Shown here piece after piece: positions 10,412-21,383 of a stretch of DNA of 64,000 nucleotides (the stretch's first letter is position 1; each line of letters opens with the position of its first letter). This stretch comes from Orobanche coerulescens (lineage: Eukaryota; Streptophyta; Magnoliopsida; Lamiales; Orobanchaceae). The notes beneath the pieces were generated by a model. It made no database searches. It had not been told where the DNA came from and saw only the letters and a list, made by a program, of their open reading frames with translations. The DNA is taken from contig CM065815.1 in NCBI GenBank assembly GCA_033398695.1, forward strand, positions 102,328,501 to 102,392,500, in the 5' to 3' direction. The position numbers and the translations under genes were made by a program.

Positions 10412-11545
10412 TGATACGAATTCTCCGGGAGAGGCGGATACGTATCGTTCGGAGTATACGTATGAATATCGTAGCGGAAGTCTTTTTATAAATATGGTAA
10501 TTCGAGTGTATGAATATGGATGAAATATCGGATAAGGTGATAGTATCGATCAAGAAGACTTGAACGATCAAGAACAAGGGTTTATTGAATTAAACCTATA
10601 ACTCGATAAGGTGATTTCTTCCCAAGACCTATTGAGAATCAATCGGATTAATACTCGAAAACGCGTCGAATAAAAATCAAGTTTCGGTAAAAATCATTTG
10701 CCAAGGATAGAAATACAAAATGTATTCTTTCACTTCAACATTCATCATACATTATACTCTCTATTACAAGGCTAAGTGAAGACTACTTATAGGAGTGAAG
10801 TCTTCAACTTAAGGAATCAAACAAAAAATAAAATAATTCAAAGATTTATAAAATCTTTGAATAATCAAAACAAATCAAATAAAATAAGAAAAAGAAACAT
10901 ACATCATAAAACATGGGAACACAATCCCTAAAAGAGTAAAGAAAGGAAAAGAGAAGACAAAACACACAAAAATCAACAATAAAAAAAAGGTGGCTGGCTG
11001 CCGGACACGGGCCGTGTCGCTTGACAAGGTCGCGGCGCGCATCTGGCCGGTAGTGACTCGACCCTGTCCGACTGACACGGTCGCGGCGCGACAGAGACGT
11101 CCGACAGCGACTCGTCCGACAGTGACTCGGCACGAGCGCGGCGCTGACAAGGACGTTCGGCGTGGGCCCGATCGTGTCCTGGAACACGGTCGGGTCGTCT
11201 GGGCGGTCGGTTTTGGTTTATCCGGAAGAGTTCGACTCGACCGTGCTGCATAACACGGTCGAGTCACGTGGCGATGACTTTTGCATTTCGGACGAGTGCA
11301 GACGGGCCGTGTCGGACGGCAGCCGGTCAAATCCGGCCCGTGATCGGCATTTTCCTACAGTGCGATATTTTCCGGCAGCTCGACATTTTCCGTGACGGCG
11401 ACATTTTCCGGCATGTTGTGTCATTTTCCGGCTTGTGTCCGTTTTCTCGCCTAAAAATGTTGCCGTACGTGCATGACGCGTTGTAAGGTCATTTACGTCG
11501 ATCCTTGCTTCGGTTTCTTTATTCGGACTATTCAATTCCGTATTA
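10412..11545 (-). repeat. 3' LTR of element H (non-autonomous CRM-type, minus strand)
   Basis: Begins TGATACGAATTC; ends TATTA, where relatives end TATCA, so the last base pair of the terminal dinucleotide is mutated. Its orientation follows from internal landmarks: the twin ATAGGTCT stem-loops appear reversed (10582-10638), the TATA-like CTATAAG lies at 10786-10791 on the minus strand, and the hairpin array is at 10995-11310. Nearly identical over most of its length to the LTR at 62710-63848. Confidence 0.85.
10995..11310. repeat. GC-rich hairpin array in the H LTR
   Basis: Several inverted repeats built from CGACCGTGT and ACACGGTCG words with spacers of about 4-10 bases, alternating with GGCCGTGTC words. 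In minus-strand sense it lies just upstream of the TATA-like site. The long Arg/Pro/Thr-rich frames across it on both strands are a by-product of these repeats. Confidence 0.7.
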
Positions 11546-12303
11546 TCCTCTCCCCCTTTAAAGCGATTCGTCCTCGAATCGGCATTGATCTCATCTCCAA
11601 AGGGATAAAAGAAAGTCACCAAACAGATAATAAGCCCAAAAATATCGGGCGTTCGAGTGTGGCGCAGAACTTTGAGGTGATAAACGAATGGATATTTCAA
11701 AGGGCAACCGACAAAATAACTATCATGATTAACATAAAAATGATAATTATTTTGCGAGGCAAAGCCTTTATCATCGTGGTTGAACTCACCGGATGCAATT
11801 TCAAGAATGAAGAAAATTGCCTCGTAATCGTCTTTCACATCAAAATATTGGAAAGGCTCGTCTTTAGGCTCGGTATCATAAACAGGAACCCTTTGGATAA
11901 ATATAGCCTTTGTTCTTCATCTTTATCAAAAATAGGTGACCCATCATAATCATGGATTTCAGGAAGTATGGTCGTGGGGATGTGGATTATGGTGGATGAC
12001 TGGTGGTCCATCGTGGCGGCGGTCGTGTGGCATGGTGGTTGTGAGACATGGGAAGCTGGATCTCGATCTGGTACTGCTGTACTAGCGACAATCAGGGCTA
12101 CCAAAACTGGGGAAGACGGCGGTGGCGGCACAGGTAAATTTTTGTCATCCCATTGACAAGAACTGTCAAAAACTCCATCAATGGCGGTAGCCAAGTGAGA
12201 CCTCAAATTCCTCCATTTTAGTTCCAGAATCGGTATGGCTAGAGTCAAGAGATAGTTCTTCACAAGAACTCGTTGAATAAATCACCCAAGGAGATGACCC
12301 TGG
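11546..12303 (-). pseudogene. gag: Element H internal region, decayed gag-like frame
   Basis: Starts with a polypurine tract on the minus strand (11546-11560 reads TCCTCTCCCCCTTTA on plus). Two minus-strand frames (12263-11835 and 11838 on into the LTR) keep recognisable pieces. One resembles the C-terminal part of J (NNYHFYVNHDSYFVG then YHLKVLRHTRTPDIF); the other holds a Pro/Thr-rich stretch unlike J. The N-terminal capsid part of J is not recognisable. Leader sequence near the primer site (AAGGAGATGACC) is present at 12289-12300 and is cut there by the Galadriel element; its continuation is at 60462-60478. No pol. Confidence 0.6.
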
Positions 12304-12731
12304 TGTCACGGGCAAACTTCAGTCCGTCGAGTTATGCCGTGCGCCCCTTAGCAACTCAGTCCTTCGGCCACTAAGGCAGGCTTTCCCAACCCTTGCCGGT
12401 TAAGTGCGGAAGATTGAAGTATTTTAGAGAGAGAAAGTTAGAAAGAGAAACTGCTCTTTAGAAAGGAACTTTTATTGCTCAACTTCGGATGATGTACAAA
12501 TGAGGGGCTTGGAGCTCCTTTCATAGGTCTCCATCTACATCTTCTAGAATGTACAATAATATACAAGTATCTAGAACATACAAGAGATTACAAGACAATC
12601 TATATCCTTCTAACCCTTTCTATGATCATTCCGGAGGGCTTCCGGAATGTTACAACATCTATCAAGTAAACTCTAGAATTCTGGAGAAGAATCTCGACCC
12701 TTCTAGAAGCTTCCAAAGCCAAAGTGTGACA
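12304..12731 (-). repeat. 3' LTR of the Galadriel-like element
   Basis: 428 bases, TGTCACGGG...GTGTGACA. Differs from 60034-60461 at about four positions. One difference changes the TATA region: here the plus strand reads TTTCATAGG, where the other LTR reads TTTTATAGG, so the minus-strand TATAAAAGG is lost. A 9-bp-arm inverted repeat (CATTCCGGA/TCCGGAATG, 12627-12649) lies in U3. Confidence 0.93.
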
Positions 12732-12743
12732 ATTCTCCCCCAC
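12732..12743 (-). other. Polypurine tract of the Galadriel-like element
   Basis: Plus strand ATTCTCCCCCAC directly beside the LTR, i.e. GTGGGGGAGAAT on the coding strand. It fixes the element orientation as minus. Confidence 0.88.
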
Positions 12744-12762
12744 CTGAGTCTTGACGTCCCTG

Positions 12763-13497
12763 TCAAGGTTTTGCCTTGTATACTTCAATTTTGGTTTTGA
12801 ATTGCCACAAGTCTTGTTCCTTTTCCCACGAAGCTTCGCTGTCTGGTAAACCTCTCCAGCGTACTAAGTACTCCGTACAGCAGGGTGTTCCCCGTTTTCC
12901 AACTTGTCGATCCGCCAGGATTTCTTCGATTTCCTTATCAAAGGACATTGTGTGGGCAGGCGGGGCTCGATCTGACTTATTTAGGGTTGGGCCTTCCTCA
13001 TCCTTGTAATATGGTTTCAAAAGACTCACATGGAAGACCGGGTGAATTTTGAAGTCATTAGGAAGATTGAGCCGATAGGACCGCGTTCCGACCTTCTTTA
13101 CTACCTCAAAGGGTCCTTCATACCGCCGTGTCAAGCCTTTGTGTACTTGACGGATCGCCTTAATGTTTCTTCCGATCATTCGGACCAACACTTGGTCCCC
13201 TACTTGAAATTCCCTCGGACGGCACTTGTCGTCCGCCCACTTCTTCATTCGTTTGGCAGCCTTAGTCAAATACGCCCTTGATATGTCATGTTCCTCATTC
13301 CAACCTTTAGCAAGTTTGTATGCTGCCGGACTCGCACCTTCGTATTTCCGGACTAGTTCCTGGGGTGTCGTCGGTTGTTGCCCCATCACCAGTTCAAATG
13401 GACTCCGTTGGGTGGACTCGTTCCGCTGCAAGTTATAAGAGAATTGCGCAACATCAAGTAAATGAGCCCAGTCGGACTGGTTGGCACTTACAAAGTG
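12763..13497 (-). pseudogene. pol: Integrase C-terminus and chromodomain, Galadriel-like element
   Basis: Continues the integrase frame after an in-frame stop at about 13498. Contains the substrate-exit part of the core (QRNESTQRSPFELVMGQQP) and a GPY/F-type module (KGLTRRYEGPFEVVKKVGTRSYRLNLP). A classical chromodomain follows (IEEILADRQVGKRG...TEYLVRWRGLPDSEASWEKE). Chromodomains bind methylated histone tails and are believed to direct chromoviruses to heterochromatin. The final residues (LWQFKTKIEVYKAKP) end about 20 bases before the polypurine tract. This domain shows no damage. Confidence 0.9.
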
Positions 13498-13761
13498 TCA
13501 GAGATAAATCTCCAGCAAATGATTTACGCGTTCAGTTTGGCCATCCGTTTGGGGGTGAAAGCTTGTCGAGAAGTGGAGGTTTGACCCCATCAACTTGAAC
13601 AGCTCCCTCCAAAACTTTCCAGTGAATCGCGGGTCTCGGTCGCTTATGATACTCCGAGGAACTCCCCAGTACTTTACCACATGTTTTAAGAATAGTCGGG
13701 CAGCTTCCTCGGCCTTACAGTCCTTTGTTGCCGGGGTGAATGTCCCATACTTAGAGAACAA
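13498..13761 (-). pseudogene. pol: Integrase catalytic core segment, Galadriel-like element
   Basis: Encodes SIISDRDPRFTGKFWRELF with the second catalytic Asp and [13 protein letters not shown] with the catalytic Glu. The first Asp is in the neighbouring frame (SLTKDFISALPRSEG). A frameshift near 13745 breaks the chain after IMVIVD. A TGA at about 13498, probably CGA mutated to TGA as expected from deamination of methylated CpG, separates it from the C-terminal part. Confidence 0.9.
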
Positions 13762-15191
13762 TCAACTATCACCATTATCGACCCGCATCCTTCCGACCTT
13801 GGTAGTGCCGATATAAAGTCCTTCGTAAGACTGTCCCACGGACGTTCGGCAATAGGCAATGGCTCTAGCAGTCCCGCTGGTTTGCTTTGTTCGACCTTGT
13901 CTTGTTGGCAGACCAAGCAGGTCTTTACGTAGGCGTTCACGTCATCCTGCAAGTTAGGCCAGTAAAATGACTGCTCAACAAGCGCTTTAGTACGAAGAGT
14001 ACCTGGGTGTCCCGCCCATTTCGAATCATGGCACTCCTTCAGCACTTCCCTTCTAAGGTTGTCCCACCGGGGTACATACAACCTATCTCCAACAGTAAAG
14101 AGTAAGCCATTCTCTTGCCAGAACTTCCTTGTCTTGCCCTCCTTTGCCAGTTCCACAAGATTTTTGGCCAAGGGGTCTTGGGCAATTCCATCTCTTATCC
14201 GGTCGGCAAGGTCGCACTGCACTTGGGTGATAGACGCCAGTGAGGCCTTCCGACTTAGAGCATCCGCAACAACGTTCGTTTTTCCTGGCTTATATTCCAT
14301 AGAATAATCAAATTCAGCCAAGAAGTCTTGCCACCGTGCTTGCTTCGGGGTGATCTTCTTTTGATTTTGGAAATAGCTAGTCGCCACATTGTCCGTCTTG
14401 ATCACGAAGTGACTCCCGAGCAAGTAATGTCTCCACGTACGAAGACAATGGATTATCGCCGTCATTTCTTTGTCATGGACCGGGTACCGTCGTTCTGTCT
14501 CGTTTAGCTTCCGGGATTCGTATGCAACAGGATGCCCATCCTGCATTAAGACTCCTCCAATGGCATAGTCAGAGGCATCCGAGTGTAATTCAAAAGGCTT
14601 TGTGTAGTCCGGAAGTTTCAGCACTGGGTCATTCATGACTGCCACCTTCAGATCCTCGAAGGATGCTTGGCACTCATCCGTCCAGTCCCATGCAACCTTC
14701 TTTTTGAGTAAGTTAGTTAATGGCATTGCCCTCGCCGAATATCCGTCAATGAATCGCCGATAGTAGTTCACCAAGCCTAAGAACGACTGAAGCTCGGAGA
14801 CATTCTGAGGAGGCTCCCACTCGGCAATAGCCTGCACTTTCTTTGTGTCCATTAAGATCATTCCTTCTTTCACCTTGTGCCCCAAGAACATTACCTCCGT
14901 TTGGGCAAACGAGCATTTTTCCAGTTTTACGTATAGTTCGTTCTCCCTCAGGACTCGGAACACTTTCCGTAGATGTTCAGCATGTTCATTCAAGGACTCG
15001 CTGTATATTACTATGTCATCCAGATACACAACAACAAACTTGTCCAAGAATGGGTAAAATATCTTATTCATGAGAGTGCAGAAAGTCGCAAGTGCATTTG
15101 TCAAGCCAAAGGGCATAACCAAAAACTCAAATGAACCATACCTCGTCACGCAGGTGGTCTTTGGCTCATCTCCTTCTGCGATACGGACTTG
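13686..15191 (-). pseudogene. pol: RT (main part), RNase H and integrase zinc finger, Galadriel-like element
   Basis: The 487-residue frame begins at its first Met (15149) in the RT palm. The catalytic YLDD loop is intact (FVVVYLDDIVIYSE). RNase H motifs are present: FELHSDASDYAIGG, DKEMTAIIHCL, VIKTDNVATSYF and [13 protein letters not shown]. The integrase HHCC finger follows (ECHDSKWAGHPGTLRTKAL then CLVCQQDK). The frame is continuous with the upstream piece except for one stop at 15192-15194. Confidence 0.92.
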
Positions 15192-16160
15192 CTAATACCC
15201 CGACTGCAAGTCGAGTTTTGAGAACCACTTTGCCTTCCCCAAGCGATCGAATAGGTCAGCCACCAAAGGTATTGGGTATTTGTTCTTTATTGTAACCTTG
15301 TTAAGCGCCCGGTAGTCAATGCACATTCGCAAGCTACCATCCTGTTTCTTCTGGAATAACACCGGGGCGCCATAAGGAGCTTTGGAAGGACGAATATAGC
15401 CAGCATCAAGTAAATCTTTTAATTGCCTTCGAAGTTCTTCCAACTCTGGCGGAGCCATCCGGTACGGCCCCATTGCAGGAGGTTTCGCCCCCTGTTCCAG
15501 CTCAATCTCGTGATCCACCTCCCGCCTCGGTGGTAACTTTTTGGGCAACTCGGGATGCATCACGCCCTTAAATTTGGCCAGCACTTCTTCGATTTCTGCC
15601 GGGACTTCCTTGTCAATACTTAGGTCGTCCGCCTTTAGAGCAGCAAGATACGTCTCTTGCCCCTTTTTACACCCTTTTGACACCTGCATAGCCGACAACA
15701 TATGGGACTCGATCTTTCCACGAAGTAATGGAATATCGAAGGTTACCTTGTTCGGCGTTATGCTCAGAATTTGGGCATCTTGGATGGTTACCGTCTTCAT
15801 CCTTTCCAGGAATTCTATGCCCAGCACCATCCGATAATCATCCATTCGGACTGTCAAGTCAAGCTTGCCCTGCCAATCCGCCAGTTGGACCGGGACTTGC
15901 TTAGCTACGCCAATTATGGATCTTGATGGTGTGTTCACTGTTTTCATCCATCTCATTTCCTTGGTAACTCTTACACCCAGACGAACCGCCTCGTCCTCAG
16001 CTAAGAAGTTGTGAGTGGCTCCCGTGTCTACTAAGGCCTTTGTGACTCCCTTATTTATCTTTGCCTCAACATACATGAGACCATTCCTGACCTTTTCCGC
16101 CTTGGGTACCATCACGGTTTCTTCCTTCGCCTTCATTGCATTAAGGAGTTGCATCGACCC
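15192..16160 (-). pseudogene. pol: Protease and RT N-terminal part, Galadriel-like element
   Basis: From the D insertion point inward: [16 protein letters not shown], then the protease site [18 protein letters not shown], then the spacer with [22 protein letters not shown] begins [26 protein letters not shown]. It ends at SGY followed by TAG, most simply a Trp codon TGG mutated to TAG, after which the same frame goes on. Element D interrupts the coding sequence between the gag zinc knuckle and the protease at 16160; gag resumes at 34891. Confidence 0.92.
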
Positions 16161-16361
16161 TGTAATACCCGGTTGTGAATTCATTTATTATCATTCAGTA
16201 ATTGTCACTCAGAATTTTTTTTCACTCAGTAATAATCGTTCATCATTCATATTCAGTCAACTATGTTCACCATTCGGCGTATTTTAAGATCATCACTGTT
16301 TGAGATCGACCCGAGATTATTGTCATCATCATCATCATGTTTTAATTTTCAGTTTGAGAGG

Positions 16362-16792
16362 TAGCGCACGCTACACATTCTGGTTAGCGCGCGCTAATGG
16401 GGTGTAGGTAACGGACGCTATGATTCAGTATTAGCGCACGCTAGCGCAAGTGGGGCAGACAGTCCAGAAGGTACTGGGCTGATTTGGGAAATTCATAGCG
16501 CACGCTACGAGTGGTAAGTAGCGTACGCTAATTGTGCTGGTAACACACGCTAAGTCACATTAGTAGCGCACGCTAACGCGTACAAGGCAGAGGACAGTAG
16601 GTTCTGGACTTCAGTTTTTGAATATCAGACATCAGTTAGCGCACGCTAACAATCTGGGTTAAAGCACGCTATCGGTAAGGTGTTAGCGCACGCTACCAAG
16701 TCCTAGCGCACGCTAACGAGGCATTTTAGAGCTCACTGGACTGCCCAGTAAACCGCTAGCGCACGCTAAATATCAGGTCATAGCGTGCGCTA
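16362..16792. promoter_or_regulatory. Array of TAGCGCACGCTA near-palindromes in the D LTR
   Basis: Fourteen or so copies in 430 bases, in either half-orientation, with variants such as TAGCGCGCGCTA (perfect palindrome), TAGCGTACGCTA and TAACGCACGCTA. The last copy ends 12 bases before the TATA box. This placement suggests binding sites in a U3 enhancer; no protein is identified. The same array is in the right LTR (31973-32403), and four copies lie in solo LTR F. Confidence 0.75.
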
Positions 16793-16803
16793 AGCTGGGA
16801 CAG

Positions 16804-16812
16804 TATATATAA
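16804..16812 (+). promoter_or_regulatory. TATA box of the D LTR
   Basis: TATATATAA, followed by the sequence AGTCCAACCTTCGTCATTTC. Solo LTR F has the same arrangement (TATATAA then TCAACTTTCGTCATTTC), supporting a shared core promoter. The counterpart in the right LTR is at 32415-32423. Confidence 0.7.
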
Positions 16813-18231
16813 GACAGTTCAGTCCAACCTTCGTCATTTCTTCATTTCTCAACCATTTCGGACGAGCTTGGGCGATTCGGAAAGGTCTTTTCGAGCTACA
16901 ATCATCTATCATCATCTTCAAGCTCCTAAGTTGGATTAATCATCATCTAATCAGTTTCATCACTCCAAATCAAGGTAATGATTCTTGGATCTAGAATTTC
17001 GGATCTTGGGTGTTTTGCTTTCGATCTCTTCGTGTTAAATCGATATTGTGTTGGAATATATTAGATATGGATTATCTATCTTGGATACATGTATTTCTAC
17101 GGATTCATTGGTGTAATTTTCGGAATTTGTGAATAATTGAGGAATTGTTCAAGAACCCTTACGGGTTGACTTTGGGTTTTTGGGGGTTTTCGACTAAATG
17201 TTGTTGAAATATCGATTTAAGTATTCCTATTGGATTATTGATGATATTCATGAGGTTTTGTTGGATTGAATCATTCATTGGAAGTTGGTTTCAAATTTAA
17301 TTGAGTTTTGGTTGTAAACAATTGGAGATTGTTTACAACGCGTTTGTTTTAATGCCCCAATGAGTTCGGGTATGGTTGTATCGACTTTTGAGTTGGTTGT
17401 GATCATGCTTGATTCGTGTATTAAGAGAATTGTTGATATTTGTGTTGTTCAAGGTTGTTCGAGCGGCCGATAGTTTCGTTAAGGACGTTGATCGTGGAAG
17501 TACCTTCTCGCCTTCGGTTTGAGGCAAGTTTTATACTTGTACTAGTCAATGGGATTAATGTCATCATATATGTGTATGAATGTGTTGTATCATTCCGAGA
17601 CTTAGTCTCTTCATGAATTCATTGATATTAAGAGATCGTTTGATACGATACCTTTCGGCAACTATGCTAGATGTTTATTATTGTCCGTTAATGGCCGATT
17701 CAAGGCATTGTGATACTTGTTATTAATGTCATTGTCGATAGCCGGTTCGCGGTATCGATGTATCGATTGTTGTTAATATTGATGTCAATCTAATACATCG
17801 TTCGAATCATTGTTATTCCTGTTGGGGTTGTCATTAAAACTGTATTGGCCGATTAAAGGCATTGGCGTATTCATTTCTCATCTTCGTCGTCGGTCACCGA
17901 TTAAAGGTGCCGAGGTATCCTTCGTATCATTGTCATCGATTGGCCGTTCTCAGGCAGATCGAAATGTTCACTCATTCACCATATCATTGTTATCGATTGA
18001 CCGTTCTAAGGCAATCGAGGTATTTAATCATTCATCGTATCATTCGTAGCGATTGGCCATTCTAAGCCAATCGAAGCGCGTAATCATTCATGGGATCATC
18101 CGCTGCATCATTGTTATCGGTTGGCCATCCTAAGGCAATCGAGGTGTTAAATTGGGACTTTCAAGGACGGTGTCTATCCGTGTGTTACTGTCATCGTGTT
18201 GGCCGACTCAAGGCAGCACACTATCATTCAT

Positions 18232-18440
18232 TGTGATACGGCTTCGTGCCGTGGCTTCGGCCCTAATTGTGATACGGCTTCGTGCGTGGCCGCCCTAATT
18301 GTGATACGGCCGTGCCGTGGCTTCGGCCCTAATTGTGATACGGCTTCGTGCGTAGCCGGCCCTAATTGTGATACGGCCGTGCGTGGCTTTGGCCCTAATT
18401 GTGATACGGCTTCGTGCGTGGCTTCGCCCTAATCGATACA
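18232..18440 (+). repeat. 36-base minisatellite in the left D LTR
   Basis: Irregular repeats of a unit starting GTGATACGGCTTCGTGCCG and ending GGCCCTAATT. About six units, several shortened. The right LTR has about eight, longer and more regular. Confidence 0.8.
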
Positions 18441-19210
18441 ACTTTCTGTTTTGGCTTCATGCGATTGTGATATTTGACGGCTTGGTGAGCGGCTTTCAAG
18501 CCTTTATTATTGTCCTGGTAATTTCATTGGAGCCTTCGGGCATTGTGATTCATAATTAATTCAGTCCTGGTTTGGTTCATGTCGTGTAATTCATTGTGGT
18601 ATTTTGTGATTTTGATTCGCCGTTGGGCACTTATGTTCTAACTTCGTCGAATGTATTAATAGTATGCCGTGGGCATAGTATTTCGCGAATGCTCGGTTCT
18701 TACCTTGGTTTGTGAGCATCTCGTATTATTATCATTGTACCGTTTCATTACGCTTTGGATGCATATCATGTTATACATGTATTTGATGTTCATTATCTGG
18801 ATGATCGAATTCGTGGGGGCGGAACATGTTTTCATGTTTTAGGTGATTGCGAGGAGAGAGTTGAGACACAGGGGCATGACGATGGCGACGAGGCATTCGA
18901 GCGATACTAGTCCGAGTTGTTCATTGTCGGTCAGTCAGTTGGAGTGTACTCCAATCTTGTCAGTTGTTGTCGTGTTGTATTACCCGAACAGATGTTCGGG
19001 GATGTTGTTGAATTTCATTTTTGGCCATGTAGGCCACTTTTGTCGTTGAAATTCCTTATCGGAATATTGTGTCGGATGTCATGGTAGGGACTATGATTTT
19101 CCCTTATTGTGTAATTTATTGTATTTTAGTCATGTTCGCCTGGTGGATCTCCTAGCGTGGGGTCCACGGCACTGTAATAACCCAATAGGATTTTGGGGTG
19201 TTACAGAAGA

Positions 19211-19222
19211 TGGTATCGGAGC
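19211..19222 (+). other. Primer-binding site of element D
   Basis: TGGTATCGGAGC, one base different from the usual initiator tRNA-Met complement TGGTATCAGAGC, five bases after the LTR. Confidence 0.85.
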
Positions 19223-19859
19223 TTTTGGGTTGTGAGATACCCTGATATGTGAGTTATGTGGCTCTACCGATGCGGTAGTAGTGGGACTGTCAGGTTATGA
19301 CAATCTGGACAGTCGGGTTTTGTGAGTCGTAATATTAGTACGACTGCACGAGTCATTCATTCATCGAGTCGTTGTCAGTTGGGACTAGTATCGTGAGACC
19401 TCGAAGCTTCGTATGACCTGTGTAAGGACTCGATTCTCTTTATGTTCATACCTTCATCATGTCATTAATTGTTCATGTTTGTTGAAACATATATGTGATA
19501 TTAGTGTTATGATTGATTCATGACTAATTGTTTTGGAGCACGTGTGACTTGTGTAAGCATTAAGGATCAACTCATTCATCAGTTAATAATCCTCAATCAT
19601 CATTTTGATCTCATCACTCAGTTAATTCATTCATCACTCAGTCAATATCATTACTCAGATAATTCATTCATCACTCGGTTAATTCATTCATCACTCAGTC
19701 AATGTCATTACTCAGATAATTCATTCATCACTCAGTTAATTCATTCATCACCCCGTCAATATCATTCATCACTCAGTTAATTCATTCCTCACTCAGTCAA
19801 TATCACTACTCAGATAATTCATTCATTACTCTGTTAATTCATTGATCACTCAGTCAATC
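19223..19859 (+). repeat. Leader of element D with a TCATTCATCACTCAG minisatellite
   Basis: Non-coding. From about 19575 it becomes a simple tandem repeat of words like AATTCATTCATCACTCAGT, about a dozen units. The repeat continues beyond the nested array at 29375-29530, which shows where the leader was interrupted. Confidence 0.8.
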
Positions 19860-20765
19860 TGATACGAGATCGACATGGCCAACCGAAGAAAGACGACGTA
19901 TACGACCATGCAACCATGCATACGGCCATGCACACACATGCACCTACACGACATGCAATTACTTCTTTGGACGAGACGACTAACACGAGACTTGAAGTAA
20001 CCTTGAATATATTTTACGTATGCATGAAGAAATTATGAACCATGCACTCACCCATCTTCTTCATGCATTGAAACCGATGGTTCCCCTCCCTTGAATAAGT
20101 CACCTACATGTCAACAAAGTCGTCAAAGCATGATAATAATAATCATCAAGAATCAAACCAAAGTCTTCTAACATGATTAGTTATTTTATTTTGTTTCTTG
20201 TCTTTGGTGAAGATTTGCTCAAGATTGACTAGTCATGATCCGAAATTTACTAGTCGGAGAGAAAAGGCGAAAAAGCGGACAAAATTACCAATTCCCGCGC
20301 GTATGACTACTTCGTAGCAGTTTTGGTATTTTAATCATAACTCTCTCATACGAAGTCCGATTTAGGTGATTCAAGCGGCCATGGAAAGATAAAAGAAAGA
20401 TCTATAAATCATGTGAAACGGTCCAAGGTCCAATTATGCTTCTATCAAGACACACGAACCGTTCAAATGTGCAGTGATTTTTATGGCCGAAAATTGACAA
20501 AGATTTGTGAAGATTTGGTGAAGACTTGAAGGAAGAAGATGCCAAGAAGTCCCTTTCATGATCAAGTCATTGTCAAGCCTTACAATATATCACATGAGGA
20601 GGATCTTGTCCACTCCTTCTTGGAAGCCCCACGGCCGATTTGTACAAGGAAGGAGCCAAAATGTTGTGATTTCTTGTCAAAGTCTTTGTAGATAGTTTAA
20701 TAAGTGCTTGTATTTTAGCTAGATTTGGTGTGATTTTCTTTGGCCTTGTTAGGAGTCATTATGGC

Positions 20766-20772
20766 TATATAA
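20766..20772 (+). promoter_or_regulatory. TATA box of array LTR 1
   Basis: TATATAA; equivalents are in LTRs 2-4. It lies 139 bases upstream of the first stem-loop, exactly the spacing seen in element G (53326 to 53465). Confidence 0.6.
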
Positions 20773-20904
20773 TAGCCTCACCCTCAACCCTTTGGAATTA
20801 TCTTGAAAGTTATAAATATTGTATTTCTCTTGAAATATACGTTGAACGAGTTCAACAAAATCTTGGTTATTATTTCGACGCGTCTCGAATTATAACTTGA
20901 TCAA

Positions 20905-20963
20905 TTCTCAATAGGTCTTGAGGAGAGATTATCTTTATCGAGTTATAGGTCTAATTCGATAAA
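20905..20963 (+). ncRNA. Twin ATAGGTCT stem-loops, array LTR 1
   Basis: Stem-loop 1: arms TTCTCA and TGAGGA (one G-U pair) around loop ATAGGTCT. Stem-loop 2: arms TTTATCGAGTT and AATTCGATAAA (one G-U pair) around the same loop. Lies in the transcribed R/U5 part. The same structure is in LTR 2 (23657-23715), LTR 3 (26398-26456) and LTR 4 (29156-29214). Structural element inferred from base pairing; not an independent RNA gene. Confidence 0.65.
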
Positions 20964-21127
20964 ACACATTCAATCCCATACACTACCCTACCTCACTACG
21001 AAACCATATAAATTCGGCCACCACCTTTTATTTTCGTTGTTACTTTGATACTTGTAAAAACCGTGATAATCTTCCGTTGTACTTTATACGTTTTACGTAC
21101 ACTTATATACGTAATTCGTATCATAAG

Positions 21128-21140
21128 TGGTATCGGAGCC
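21128..21140 (+). other. Primer-binding site, array unit 1
   Basis: TGGTATCGGAGCC, initiator tRNA-Met type with one mismatch; the same at 23880-23892 and 26622-26634. Its last three bases are also the start of a hairpin, GCCCAAGG(TCATCT)CCTTGGGC at 21138-21159. Confidence 0.88.
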
Positions 21141-21383
21141 CAAGGTCATCTCCTTGGGCGATTTATTCAACGAATTTTTTTTTTTGAGATTAGCGCAGTC
21201 GGAAGAAAATATAGTTTTCCGTGGATTCGACCGTTGGATCGTCACGAAATTTTGGCAAAAGTAAGCCAACTCATTGAACTACAGTCTGAACGGTGGAGAT
21301 CATATTCTTTGATCATCTTCTTGGTTCATTCTTCACGGATTTGTTGGCAAATTTTCTGTCCGATTTCTTGATGATTAGAAGAG

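Larger units (their letters stand above)
16161..19205 (+). repeat. Left LTR of element D
   Basis: 3045 bases, TGTAATACCC...GGTGTTACA. In order: about 14 copies of a TAGCGCACGCTA-like word (16362-16792), a TATA box (16804), a long transcribed part with a GTGATACGGCTTCG minisatellite (about 18232-18440), and a terminal block from about 19138 shared with the LTRs of B and F. No coding capacity. About 74 bases shorter than the right LTR, largely because of fewer minisatellite units. Confidence 0.93.
19860..21123 (+). repeat. Array LTR 1
   Basis: 1264 bases, TGATACGAGATC...ATTCGTATCA. TATA box at 20766-20772 (TATATAA). Twin stem-loops at 20905-20963. Carries a few extra bases near 20082 (GATGGTTCCCC) missing in LTRs 2-4. 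Confidence 0.93.

Noticed and set aside
10875..11330. Long Arg/Pro/Thr-rich frames over LTR hairpin arrays (also at about 48470-48970, 51060-51550, 60650-61160 and 63170-63780)
   Set aside because: They follow from the repeated GACCGTGTC/GACACGGTC words, occur on both strands, and have no start context or homology.
16362..16792. Regularly spaced 12-base repeats, considered as a CRISPR-like array
   Set aside because: Repeats too short and variable, spacers unequal, both orientations mixed, within a plant LTR upstream of a TATA box.
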